The notes under the pieces were generated by a model, which saw nothing but the letters and a program-made list of their open reading frames with translations, made no database searches and had not been told where the DNA came from. DNA of 11,741 bases from Gemmatimonadales bacterium UBA7835. Its GTDB lineage: Bacteria > Gemmatimonadota > Gemmatimonadetes > Longimicrobiales > Gaopeijiaceae. Of this stretch, positions 1-7,199 are shown one piece after another (position 1 is the stretch's first letter; each line of letters opens with the position of its first letter). The DNA is taken from contig DLTN01000011.1 in the NCBI GenBank assembly GCA_002500925.1, positions 29,651 through 41,391 on the forward strand, given 5' to 3'. A program made the position numbers and the translations under genes.

Positions 1-761
1 ATCTCTTTCTCCCGGCGCTCACGCTCAGCCACCTTCGCGGCAAGAAACTGCGTATAGTTGCCGCGATATAGAGTCACCGTGTCGTAATCCACATCCAGAA
101 TTCGCGTAGACACATTGTCAAGAAACCGGTGGTCGTGTGAAATGATCACAACCGGGCCAAGAAATCCCTGGAGGAACTTCTCCAGCCATCGAATGGATAT
201 TATGTCGAGGTGATTAGTCGGCTCATCCAGAAGAAGAACATCGGGCGCCGAGGCTAGAACTTGTGCGAGAAGGACCCGCAGTTTGAAACCACCCGACAAG
301 GTCGAAAGCGGCTTTCGATGCACCTCCGTAGGAAGGCCTAAGCCCTCAAGAATCGTAGCCGCTCTCGCTTCCGCAGCATACCCATCGAGCCGCTGAACTG
401 TCTCCTCTAGTTCGCTGAAGCGCTCGTAGTCGAAATCTTCCTCGCCCGCCGCCAGGATAGCTTCTTTCTCCGAGAGCGCGTTCCATAGCTCGGGGTTACC
501 CATAAGCGCGACCCCCAGAATCTCCTCGCTCTCGTAAGCGAAGTGATCCTGCTTGAGCACACCGAGACTGAGGGCTTTCGGAATCGAGACCTGCCCGTGG
601 GTCGCCTCTATCGAACCAGAGATGACATTTAATAGAGTCGTCTTGCCCGAACCATTCGCACCTACCAGTCCGTATCGTTCTCCGGGGTTCAGCTGAAAGG
701 AGGCACCTGAGAATAGAGTTCGATCACCGAACCCCTTCTCCAGATTGGAGATCGAGATCAT
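1..761 (-). CDS. ABC-F ATPase, YbiT-like, N-terminal part (cut by window edge)
   Basis: Partial gene; translation from ATG at 761 gives 253 codons before the left edge. ABC-F proteins are soluble tandem ATPases that act on the ribosome rather than in transport, and no membrane segment is seen. The first nucleotide-binding domain is complete: Walker A GANGSGKT (residues 34-41), signature LSGGFKLR (about 155-162), Walker B followed by DEPTNHLD (about 174-186) and switch ISHDHRFL (about 205-212). The start of the inter-domain linker follows (YRGNYTQF, then a charged stretch). Segments such as RYGLVGANGSGKT, MGNPELW, DGYAAEARA and IRWLE look most like E. coli YbiT; Uup or EttA type is less likely. 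An AGGG ribosome binding site (772-769) sits 7 bases before the start and the amidase stop is only 4 bases upstream, so it is the last visible gene of the manA operon. The family is certain; the subfamily is probable. Confidence 0.93.
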   Translation of the reverse strand, partial: MISISNLEKGFGDRTLFSGASFQLNPGERYGLVGANGSGKTTLLNVISGSIEATHGQVSIPKALSLGVLKQDHFAYESEEILGVALMGNPELWNALSEKEAILAAGEEDFDYERFSELEETVQRLDGYAAEARAATILEGLGLPTEVHRKPLSTLSGGFKLRVLLAQVLASAPDVLLLDEPTNHLDIISIRWLEKFLQGFLGPVVIISHDHRFLDNVSTRILDVDYDTVTLYRGNYTQFLAAKVAERERREKE

Positions 762-765
762 AGGA

Positions 766-2313
766 TCACCCTACCGGATCCTCCGGGCGAACAGTGTGGT
801 AGTCCGTCCTGGCTTGCCAAGCAGCAGCAACCGCGAACAGCCGCTCTTCTCCGAATGGCGGAGCAGCCAAGTTCACGCCTCGCGGCACAGACATTCCCGA
901 ACCGGGGTCGGTGTCGAAGCCTATCGGCATGCAAAGCACTGGCATCCCGGTCCCGTCAAACGCACCCGAACCCTCAGTCAGTACGACATCACACTGGTTA
1001 AACAACTGTGTCTGGATTCGGTGTAAAAGCAACATACGCGCTTGCTGCACCTTCACGTACGTGTCCGCGCTCTGGAGCATACCATTTAGAAAACGTGGCA
1101 GTCGATCTCCGAATAAGCGCACGTCCCTCCTCAGTGGCTCGATGAAGAACGCAGTCGGATCTCCATGGGAGCCACCTAGTGGCTGCGAGGTCAGCTCCTC
1201 CCATTGCTCTGGCAGCGTTATCTCCCCTACTAACTGCACATTACCCATGGACTCGAGGTCACGAAGGAAGTCGGCACGCATTCTGGCTACTCCCTCATCG
1301 CCAGGGTCACTCCATCCAGGGAACACACCCACCCGAGTCGGCCAGCGGACAGGTGCGTTAAGACCTAGAGTTGGAGCCGCCGACCCAACGTAGTTAGGTG
1401 CAGGCGGAAGGCCCTTGGTCCGAGGGTCGTTTGGATCGGGGTGTGCCAAAACCTGAAGTAGTATGGCCGCATCCATAACATTTCTCGCCATCGGGCCTAC
1501 ATGGTCACGAGTGTAGCTTAGAGGAATGACACCATGTAGAGAAATCCGTCCGAAGGTGGGCTTTATGCAGGTGAGCCCTTGTGCATTCCCCGGTCCCACC
1601 ACTGAGCCACCGGTCTGCGTTCCTAGTCCAGCAACCGCCATCCTAGCCGCGACCGCAGTTCCGGTACCCGACGAAGATCCTGCCGGCGAGTAATTAACGT
1701 CGTTGGGAGTCCACGCATTGCGGGTTGTAGGGATGGTCGTTCCATACACCTGTGCCCTGCCACCGGCGAGATTGCCCATCTGGGCCTTACCGATAATCAA
1801 GCCACCCGCTGATCGGATCGATGCAACTGCAGTCGCGTCGTAGTGGGGTTGAAAACCTTCGAAGACAAGAGAGCCACCCTCAGTTAGCATGTCCGTCGTA
1901 TAAAAGTTGTCCTTCGGAGCCAAGCACACGCCTTTAAGGGGCTGATAGGACCCATCCGTCCCTGAACTAGCTGAGGCAAGAAGAGCATCTAGCGATGGGC
2001 GACCAGCATAGGCTCGGTAGAATTGATCATACCGGTCGATTCGGTCTACATGCGCTCGCACAAGATCCTCGGGCGAAACGACACCGCGCCTCAAGAAATC
2101 AACAGTCTCCGAAATCGTAAGTTCGGTTAGCTCACCAACCTGCTGACGTGTGTTAATCGATATCGGAATCTCTCTGAGATATGAGCTAGTCCTCTCTGCT
2201 CCCATAACTGGTCGCGGCACCAGGGCCTCAGCGCCTGCGGCAGCGGTCGTGATCCAAGCCATCCTCTCAAGGAACCATCGTCTTGAAATCACTGTGTCTT
2301 GGGGAGGCCTCAC
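766..2313 (-). CDS. Tat-exported amidase of the amidase signature family
   Basis: Predicted C-N hydrolase acting on an unknown amide, 515 residues from GTG at 2313. Residues 10-16 read SRRWFLE, a near-perfect twin-arginine motif, followed by a short hydrophobic Ala-rich stretch, so export in folded form is expected. The amidase signature Ser-cisSer-Lys triad can be placed at K134 (APKDN), S213 (AGSSSGTG) and S237 (TQTGGSVV); the 24-residue spacing between the serines equals that of FAAH. The nucleophile motif is unusual: the family's usual Asp (GTDTGGS) is Gln and the usual Arg two residues after Ser (GGSIR) is Val. An ATG exists upstream at 2334, but GTG 2313 has a perfect AGGAGG (2326-2321) at 7 bases and overlaps the preceding stop as GTGA, so GTG is chosen. 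The substrate cannot be told from sequence; the gene is coupled to the 88-residue protein before it. Confidence 0.93.
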   Translation of the reverse strand: MRPPQDTVISRRWFLERMAWITTAAAGAEALVPRPVMGAERTSSYLREIPISINTRQQVGELTELTISETVDFLRRGVVSPEDLVRAHVDRIDRYDQFYRAYAGRPSLDALLASASSGTDGSYQPLKGVCLAPKDNFYTTDMLTEGGSLVFEGFQPHYDATAVASIRSAGGLIIGKAQMGNLAGGRAQVYGTTIPTTRNAWTPNDVNYSPAGSSSGTGTAVAARMAVAGLGTQTGGSVVGPGNAQGLTCIKPTFGRISLHGVIPLSYTRDHVGPMARNVMDAAILLQVLAHPDPNDPRTKGLPPAPNYVGSAAPTLGLNAPVRWPTRVGVFPGWSDPGDEGVARMRADFLRDLESMGNVQLVGEITLPEQWEELTSQPLGGSHGDPTAFFIEPLRRDVRLFGDRLPRFLNGMLQSADTYVKVQQARMLLLHRIQTQLFNQCDVVLTEGSGAFDGTGMPVLCMPIGFDTDPGSGMSVPRGVNLAAPPFGEERLFAVAAAWQARTDYHTVRPEDPVG

Positions 2314-2576
2314 TTCTCGACCTCCTCTGTCCATGCAACAAAAGGGGCCGGGTGCGGCACGGGAAGATTGAACTGAGGATCAATGTCGAAATCAGCCGCT
2401 ACCACCTCCTGACGAAGGATAGAGCGCCCATTTTCAAGGAGGCGCTCCTGATCCATCGGAGCGTCGGGGTCAGAATCTGGGAGCACTGAAATATCTACGC
2501 CAAGAAGCTGATAGCGCGTCCGGATATAGACATTGAGCTCTTCATCCGAAGGTGAATGTATAGTCTTTTCCTTCAT
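2310..2576 (-). CDS. Small acidic protein coupled to the amidase, possible GatC/AtzG-like partner
   Basis: An 88-residue protein with no signal peptide, no cysteine and no membrane segment. I do not recognise the family with certainty. It looks like two helices (about residues 9-26 and 42-60) joined by an acidic, Pro-rich loop, ending in a Pro-rich tail with PHPAPF (about 74-79). The gene is real: it has AAGGA (2588-2584) 7 bases before its ATG, its ATG overlaps the manA stop as TAATG, and its stop overlaps the amidase start as GTGA. Small two-helix proteins encoded beside amidase signature enzymes include GatC and AtzG. AtzG-type proteins also show an early LG-x-P stretch, an Asn in the second helix and a final PAP-x-F, as here (LGVDIS, LLENG, PAPFV). 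The match is by eye and weak; a stabilising subunit of the amidase is inference. Confidence 0.8.
   Translation of the reverse strand: MKEKTIHSPSDEELNVYIRTRYQLLGVDISVLPDSDPDAPMDQERLLENGRSILRQEVVAADFDIDPQFNLPVPHPAPFVAWTEEVEK
2321..2326 (-). promoter_or_regulatory. Ribosome binding site that sets the amidase start
   Basis: AGGAGG lies inside the end of the upstream 88-residue gene, 7 bases before GTG at 2313. It decides for that GTG over the in-frame ATG at 2334, which has no comparable motif in front of it. Confidence 0.8.
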
Positions 2577-3598
2577 TAGTTCGTCCTTGGCGGAGCTATC
2601 TCGAGCAGCGTTAGATCTAGTTTGGCGTGGACCTCAGCAGAGGCTAGCCCCGCTGGTAAAACCACGGTATCACCTGTTTCGACCATCAAAGTTCGTCTCT
2701 CCGCCTCACCCCAAGTGATTATACCCGAACCACTTGCCACCATCAGCACACTAAGCTCGCCCGAGACAAAAGTGTGAGGCACCGTCCCAAGCGCGGTCCA
2801 CTCATGCATTTGGAAGTGCTCGCAGCTAACAAGTGGGCGCATCGCCCAATCCCCATCGCCGGCTGCTACTTCTTTGAAGTCGACCGTTTCGGGCGCTGTA
2901 ACCGTGAAGTCTATGCAAGCAAGTGCCTCGTGTATGTGCAGCTCTCGGCCAGTACGGCCCCAGTCAAAGATCCTAAATGTGGTGTCCGACGCAGTCTGGA
3001 CTTCAGCAACCAAAACTCCTCCACCTAGGGCATGTACCGTACCACTCGGTAAATAGATGCATTGGCCGGGCTCTACAGGCTCTGACCGCAGCAAAGCCTC
3101 CACCGAGCCATTTTGAGCCGCCACCTGAAAGCGCTCAGGGTCTACACCTGCCACAAGACCTCGGTAGATCTTGGCTCCAGGCTCAGCAGCCACGACGTAC
3201 CACGCTTCTGACTTAAGATGCACATCTGGATGCTCAGCTGCGTAAGCCTCAGACGGGTGGACTTGGACGGAAAGGTTCTCCCGAGCATCAAGGTACTTTA
3301 GTAAAAGCGGAAACGATCCATCGGGCGAAAGTTTCATCGTGCCAGTCACCACCGGCCCGAACTCCCTCATAACGTCCCCAAACGTCCGTTTACTTAGGGG
3401 TCCGTTCCTTATCACCGAACGGGCCGCCTCACCCCCTCCACCAGAGGGATTCGTAACCGAAAGATCAGCCAACTCCCAGGATTCACCGATCATTGTTTCT
3501 GATCCGCCGGGCAAAACCCGTCCAAGCTCCTTGAGCCCACGCCCACCCCAGACCTTCTCCTTGTAGATAGGCGCCAGTAACAATGGATACAGAGGCAC
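2576..3598 (-). CDS. manA: Mannose-6-phosphate isomerase, type I, short bacterial form
   Basis: Zinc enzyme of the cupin fold interconverting fructose 6-phosphate and mannose 6-phosphate, which supplies mannose for GDP-mannose, polysaccharide and glycan synthesis in the cytoplasm. At 340 residues it matches the short Bacillus-type enzymes rather than the roughly 390-residue enterobacterial ManA. The expected zinc ligands are visible: Q112 and H114 in LSVQVHPSE, E131 in KSEAWYV and H189 in LPSGTVHALGGG. A likely catalytic Arg is R215 in IFDWGR. The N-terminal motif KVWGGRGL is also typical. The start is GTG at 3598, preceded by GGAG with about 6 bases of spacing. It is the first gene of the four-gene operon and its TAA stop shares a base with the next ATG (TAATG). 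It could act on a related sugar phosphate, but all hallmark residues are present. Confidence 0.95.
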   Translation of the reverse strand: MPLYPLLLAPIYKEKVWGGRGLKELGRVLPGGSETMIGESWELADLSVTNPSGGGGEAARSVIRNGPLSKRTFGDVMREFGPVVTGTMKLSPDGSFPLLLKYLDARENLSVQVHPSEAYAAEHPDVHLKSEAWYVVAAEPGAKIYRGLVAGVDPERFQVAAQNGSVEALLRSEPVEPGQCIYLPSGTVHALGGGVLVAEVQTASDTTFRIFDWGRTGRELHIHEALACIDFTVTAPETVDFKEVAAGDGDWAMRPLVSCEHFQMHEWTALGTVPHTFVSGELSVLMVASGSGIITWGEAERRTLMVETGDTVVLPAGLASAEVHAKLDLTLLEIAPPRTN

Positions 3599-3713
3599 AG
3601 GGATCTCCCACTCGGTTCAGATCATCGATTCAGGCGTCGCGGTCACTCAATCTACTTTAGCGGACGCGTCGCAGTGTAAAACTGCCCAAAGGGAAAAAAC
3701 TGCCCTAAAGGTC
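3599..3713 (-). promoter_or_regulatory. Leader region of the manA operon with a short direct repeat
   Basis: The non-coding stretch between the upstream terminator and manA should hold the promoter of the four-gene operon. Two near-identical 14-15 base copies of plus-strand AAACTGCCC(T)AAAGG lie at 3679-3692 and 3697-3711, 18 bases apart, on about the same DNA face spacing as two helical turns. A weak promoter can be drawn on the minus strand: TTTACA (3680-3675) and TAAAGT (3659-3654), but with a 15-base spacer. The repeat is seen directly; the promoter and any operator role are guesses. Confidence 0.35.
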
Positions 3714-3767
3714 AAAAAAACAGGAGCCCGACCACTACCAAGCTCTAGCGGTAGTGGTCGAACTCCT
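3714..3767 (-). terminator. Intrinsic terminator after the double creatininase gene
   Basis: Perfect 10-base inverted repeat GACCACTACC (3730-3739) and GGTAGTGGTC (3750-3759), with an outer AGGAG/CTCCT pairing (3722-3726 with 3763-3767). On the minus strand the hairpin is followed within one or two bases by seven T (complement of 3714-3720). It lies 24 bases after the stop at 3791. The plus-strand side has no long T run, so termination is expected on the minus strand only. Confidence 0.92.
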
Positions 3768-3790
3768 AAATCAAAATGTTTCCTGCAAAA

Positions 3791-5569
3791 TCAATGTCCG
3801 ATCTGCTCTCGGATGATGTTGGCCGTCCGCTCCGAGCGCACATCAGCGATTTCTTCGGCCCATGTTAGGGCCTCAGTCAGATCACTTATATCAACACCGT
3901 TGATGACCGCCTGACCCGTCGCTACTCGCTCGGCCCAACGCACCGAGTTGATGTCGTCGAGCATCATGTTAAGCGTTATGCCCGGACTGTCGTGAATGTT
4001 GTCACTCGGCATGCCTTCTCTCACAACGTCCAACTCACGCAGCACATTCCGTGAGCCTGGGGGGGACCGATAGTACTCTCCAACGAAGTGAGCCCGAGCA
4101 GACCCCCTCCACTTCTCAGTCAGCTCGTTTGCTACGTTTTGCATTCCGCGCTGGTTTCCACCGGAGTCGCCAATGAACACTATGTTCTCGAAACCATGCT
4201 GATACAGACTTTCGGCCATATCGGTCAGTACGGCCTCGAAAGTTTCTTGCTTCAGGCTAATCGTTCCGGGACTGGTCATGTGACCTGTCTGCGGCTCAAT
4301 CCCACCCTCTGGCACCAACTCAAGTACAGGAGCACAAAGAGCATTTCCGAGGTACATAGCTATACGCGGGCAGTTTTCCCTGAGTACATAGTTATGCTTA
4401 CCGGTTACGAGCCAAGGACCATTGGGCTCCACGCCCCCCGTAGAGATAATTGCGGTCGTCTTCCCGCCACTAAGCGCATCACGGACATCCATCCACGTCA
4501 TTTCTTCGATCCAGAGCGTCTCGGTAGGCGGTAATGGATTGGGTGTATCTGCACAGTTCCACTCGTTGTCGGCGCATCTCCCTCCTCCCATATCACGCGG
4601 ATCTGGATCGGGCCTTTGAAAGCCCGAAGGCGGACCCTGACGCCGCGCATTCCCAGCCCGCTGAGGCATCGGCATCGTGCCACCCATAGCCAGTGCATCA
4701 CGGATGTAGCCTGCCGTCCAATCAGCGCGGAAGTCAACGATGTCCCTGGCCCACTCCATGTTTTGAACCCGGTCGGCAAGTGACACACCATTGATTGTCG
4801 TTAGGCCCGCATCCACTCGCTCATCGTATCGGATCGAGAACGGGTCATCTGCAAACATATTGAGTGAGATAATCGGATCGTCATGTAATCCATCTGCTTC
4901 GCCACTGGGGAACCCGCGTGAACCCATATACGCATCGACCGCGCCGTAATCGTAATACTCTCGCACGTGTGCAACGACCACATCTTCCCACATTAGGTTG
5001 AGTCGCTCCGCAACGTTTCGCATTCCAGCTTGATTACCACCGCTGTCACCAAAAAACACGATGCTGCGGAACCCATGCATCTTCAGACTGTGAGCAACAT
5101 CCGTAAGCATGGCTTCGAACGTCGGCTGCGTCATCGATATAGTACCTGGGCTCGTCATATGACTCGATGGCGGATTGATATTTCCTTCTGGCACGAGCTT
5201 GATCACTGGAGCGCAAAGAGCATCCCCCAGTTCGCGCGCGATCGCGTCACAGTTCGTCCTCAGCACGAAGTTATGCTTGCCTGTGGCAAGGAATGGACCG
5301 TTCGGCTCCACACCCCCAGTCGTGATAAGGGCGGTTGTCTTCCCACTCTCAAGGGCGTCGCGGACGTCCATCCACGTCATTTCCTCAATCCAAACTGTGT
5401 TCGGCGCAGGAAGCGGATTCGGCGTATCCATACAGTTATACACGTTGCCAGCACAATCACCGCCACCCATTGAACGCGGATCTCGCTGCTGTTGGGCATC
5501 AGCTGCCGGCGTTGAGAACAACAAAACGCCTAAAGTGAGTCCGCTGACAGCGAAGAGGGTCTTCTTCAT
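3791..5569 (-). CDS. Secreted tandem creatininase-family protein (two fused domains)
   Basis: A 592-residue protein with a Sec signal peptide (MKKT, hydrophobic core, ADA-Q near residue 25), so it probably acts in the periplasm or outside. Two creatininase-like domains follow, about 30-297 and 324-592, joined by a Pro/Gly/Arg-rich linker; matching residues are 293 positions apart and well over half look identical. Each has EEMTWMDVRDAL, GGVEPNGP, TGKHN, HMTSPGTIS, GDSGGNQ and a late LHD/IHD-x-P motif, plus matching Cys pairs (C39/C46, C332/C339). In creatininase the ligands are E34, H36, D45, H120 and E122. By eye the equivalents are E88, N90, H99, S176, G178 and E381, N383, H392, S469, G471, so only the first Glu is kept. 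Other conserved residues (H137/H430, D175/D468, H229/H526) may form a different site. The fold is convincing; reaction and substrate are unknown. The start has GGGAG upstream, buried in a hairpin. Confidence 0.92.
   Translation of the reverse strand: MKKTLFAVSGLTLGVLLFSTPAADAQQQRDPRSMGGGDCAGNVYNCMDTPNPLPAPNTVWIEEMTWMDVRDALESGKTTALITTGGVEPNGPFLATGKHNFVLRTNCDAIARELGDALCAPVIKLVPEGNINPPSSHMTSPGTISMTQPTFEAMLTDVAHSLKMHGFRSIVFFGDSGGNQAGMRNVAERLNLMWEDVVVAHVREYYDYGAVDAYMGSRGFPSGEADGLHDDPIISLNMFADDPFSIRYDERVDAGLTTINGVSLADRVQNMEWARDIVDFRADWTAGYIRDALAMGGTMPMPQRAGNARRQGPPSGFQRPDPDPRDMGGGRCADNEWNCADTPNPLPPTETLWIEEMTWMDVRDALSGGKTTAIISTGGVEPNGPWLVTGKHNYVLRENCPRIAMYLGNALCAPVLELVPEGGIEPQTGHMTSPGTISLKQETFEAVLTDMAESLYQHGFENIVFIGDSGGNQRGMQNVANELTEKWRGSARAHFVGEYYRSPPGSRNVLRELDVVREGMPSDNIHDSPGITLNMMLDDINSVRWAERVATGQAVINGVDISDLTEALTWAEEIADVRSERTANIIREQIGH
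4490..5380 (-). repeat. Internal gene duplication within the double creatininase gene
   Basis: The two domains are still recognisable as a repeat in DNA with an offset of 879 bases. For example ATCCACGTCA occurs on the plus strand at 4491 and at 5370 within longer similar stretches. The offset equals 293 codons, the distance between equivalent residues such as E88 and E381. The coordinates mark this paired example; the repeat units cover nearly the whole gene. Divergence is mostly at third codon positions with further amino-acid changes, so the duplication is not recent. Confidence 0.8.
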
Positions 5570-5573
5570 GGTA

Positions 5574-5600
5574 TCTCCCGAGAGTCAAGTCCCCGGGAGA
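5574..5600 (-). promoter_or_regulatory. Hairpin that masks the ribosome binding site of the double creatininase gene
   Basis: On the minus strand TCTCCCG (5600-5594) pairs with CGGGAGA (5580-5574). The stem continues inward as G-U, G-C and G-U to about 10 pairs, leaving a 7-base loop (ACTTGAC). The 3' arm contains the GGGAG ribosome binding site located about 6 bases before ATG 5569. If formed in the mRNA it would block ribosome access. The 73-base spacer to the upstream gene holds no obvious promoter. The pairing is seen directly; a regulatory effect is inference. Confidence 0.5.
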
Positions 5601-5642
5601 CTGAGGCCGATCACACAAACGCGCCAGAGGTACCGTTACTTG

Positions 5643-7121
5643 CTACATCGTGACTGTCGGATCAGCACAGTACGTCGTCCAGCCCCGGTCACAGGCTAAA
5701 GAATAAAGCAGCGAGGTGTCCATCTCTACAATTGGACCCTTACTCCCCCGGATAACGATCGGAAGCTCATCATCAGGAGGGTTCGCATGCACGAAATCGG
5801 TCTGACGTGTCGCCACCTTCAGACTGTTCTCACAACCGGGACCGAAGCCCATGGCACAAGCCTGATTGAACGCGGCCCGGACGATCCCTCGGTCCAATCC
5901 TAGGGAGGAAAGCGTCACCCCAAGCTCGTTACAGGCCCAGCCTGATCCCCGTTCGCAATATACGGTTTCAACATCAGCAACGTACTCGCAAGCTCTAGCA
6001 TTTCCTTCGCTACAGGCCTCCTGCCAGAACGGAAGATATTGGCCCGGGTGATCATCCCCTACGCCTCCACTGGTCCCCAGGCCAACAAACATCAACGCCC
6101 AGAGGCTCGCCGTGGCTAGCCGGGCAGGTACGATTCCTAGTGCGGCAAGTATCCGGGCAGGTTCCAGATACCTGAAAACACCCCTCACCGCGACAGCGTC
6201 GATTCGTCGAACCATCAGGTTCAGAATCGGGATCGGTAAAAGTTTGTCGTAGAACGTCGGAGCTCCCGCTAACTCTAGGATTCCAGCAAGGGCAATGGTG
6301 AAGGACGCATAGAGAAAGCCGAAGATCACCCGGCCCTGTTCCGTTCGAGGGGATGTTGCCGGATCGGTAAACAGGAGGTGCATTCCGAGAAATACAGCAA
6401 TCGGGATATACGCATCACGGAAGAAGTATGCTCCCGTAAGTGCGTAGAAGCCGGCACTGAAAGCGAATGCGGTGGTCACGGCCGCGATTGTCATCGTCGC
6501 GACTCCGAACAGGATTTGTGCCGGAAGCGTGACAAGAAAAACGGCTAAATAGATGTGTGGCGGATTGAACAGCGACTGGGCGATCTCTTGGCCGAACGTG
6601 GCACCCGTCGTCCCGGTCAGAATCAAAACCAACGAGAACACACTGAGCGGGAACGAAGACGGGTTGAAAATGTGCCGCGTCGCTCCGTCTCGTTTCCAGT
6701 GAATGAAAGACTTTGCCGCGAAACCAAGAGCTATTACTACAAACTGCCAGTAGTAGAACTCAGGCCGGAACCAGAGAAAAAAATTGATGCTAAATAGGAT
6801 GGGGAACGGCCCAAATCCGAGCTTAAACTGGTTACCGCGAGCGAGCTGCAGAAGCGCATCGAACCCGTATGCGAAGAACAACTGACCTACAATCAGCTGC
6901 ATGTTGCCATACACGGCCGGGAGGAATGCTCCCCAGTACACCATGAGGCTGCCCTGCGCGAGCATCTGCAACCAATGCGGCGTTTTGATCACAACGGCCC
7001 ACGACAGATCTCGGCCCGAACGCAGGGCGGCGAGATAGAAAACAAGGGCTCCAACCACGAGTACGCCCGCTGCACCATAGAAGCTGGCGGTGATCGTCGA
7101 ATGCGTCGTCACCTGCGGCAT
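5643..7121 (-). CDS. RnfD/NqrB-like membrane protein with C-terminal C-x7-C (Sel1/Hcp-like) region
   Basis: The first 350 residues are strongly hydrophobic, with roughly eight or more membrane segments, and carry marks of the NQR2/RnfD family: HIFNPSSF (150-157), TGAT (172-175, matching the S/T-G-A-T site at whose last Thr RnfD and NqrB bind FMN covalently) and FTDPATSP (251-258). Stand-alone members exist, including the UnbU-type proteins of enediyne clusters; no other rnf or nqr gene is seen here. The last 140 residues hold all eight cysteines, as four C-x7-C pairs (370/378, 389/397, 422/430, 477/485) with ACSEGNARAC and ACDRGWTTYC, as in disulfide-linked Sel1/Hcp repeats, so this part is probably periplasmic. 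ATG 7121 is the first conventional start but lacks a ribosome binding site; the frame stays open to an ATT at 7202 with AAGGAG in front, adding 27 residues that look like another membrane segment. It may be cotranscribed with the next gene, 73 bases downstream. Electron transfer is inferred. Confidence 0.88.
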   Translation of the reverse strand: MPQVTTHSTITASFYGAAGVLVVGALVFYLAALRSGRDLSWAVVIKTPHWLQMLAQGSLMVYWGAFLPAVYGNMQLIVGQLFFAYGFDALLQLARGNQFKLGFGPFPILFSINFFLWFRPEFYYWQFVVIALGFAAKSFIHWKRDGATRHIFNPSSFPLSVFSLVLILTGTTGATFGQEIAQSLFNPPHIYLAVFLVTLPAQILFGVATMTIAAVTTAFAFSAGFYALTGAYFFRDAYIPIAVFLGMHLLFTDPATSPRTEQGRVIFGFLYASFTIALAGILELAGAPTFYDKLLPIPILNLMVRRIDAVAVRGVFRYLEPARILAALGIVPARLATASLWALMFVGLGTSGGVGDDHPGQYLPFWQEACSEGNARACEYVADVETVYCERGSGWACNELGVTLSSLGLDRGIVRAAFNQACAMGFGPGCENSLKVATRQTDFVHANPPDDELPIVIRGSKGPIVEMDTSLLYSLACDRGWTTYCADPTVTM

Positions 7122-7199
7122 CAGACGGGTCGTCGCGACAATAGCTGCGGCGAAACCGACCGGAAGAAGCGCGGCTTGGGTGGTAGAGAGCTGCCTAGA

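Noticed and set aside
911..1393. Plus-strand 160-codon open frame opposite the amidase
   Set aside because: Composition is typical of a reverse-strand shadow, while the minus-strand amidase has a full family signature over the same bases.
2314..2334. ATG at 2334 as the amidase start
   Set aside because: It would place the perfect AGGAGG inside the coding sequence with no site before it. The GTG at 2313 has ideal spacing and the typical GTGA overlap.
3601..3612. GGGATCTCCC near the manA start as an operator palindrome
   Set aside because: It includes the manA ribosome binding site, is very short, and a hairpin would need a two-base loop; chance is the simpler reading.
3722..3767. The strong hairpin as a small RNA, an att site or a bidirectional terminator
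   Set aside because: The seven-T run is only on the minus-strand side and the position just after a minus-strand stop fits a simple intrinsic terminator.
4088..5699. Three plus-strand open frames of 147-174 codons opposite the double creatininase gene
   Set aside because: They are antisense shadows. Two of them resemble each other only because the real gene beneath is duplicated, and they have no ribosome binding sites or sensible protein features.
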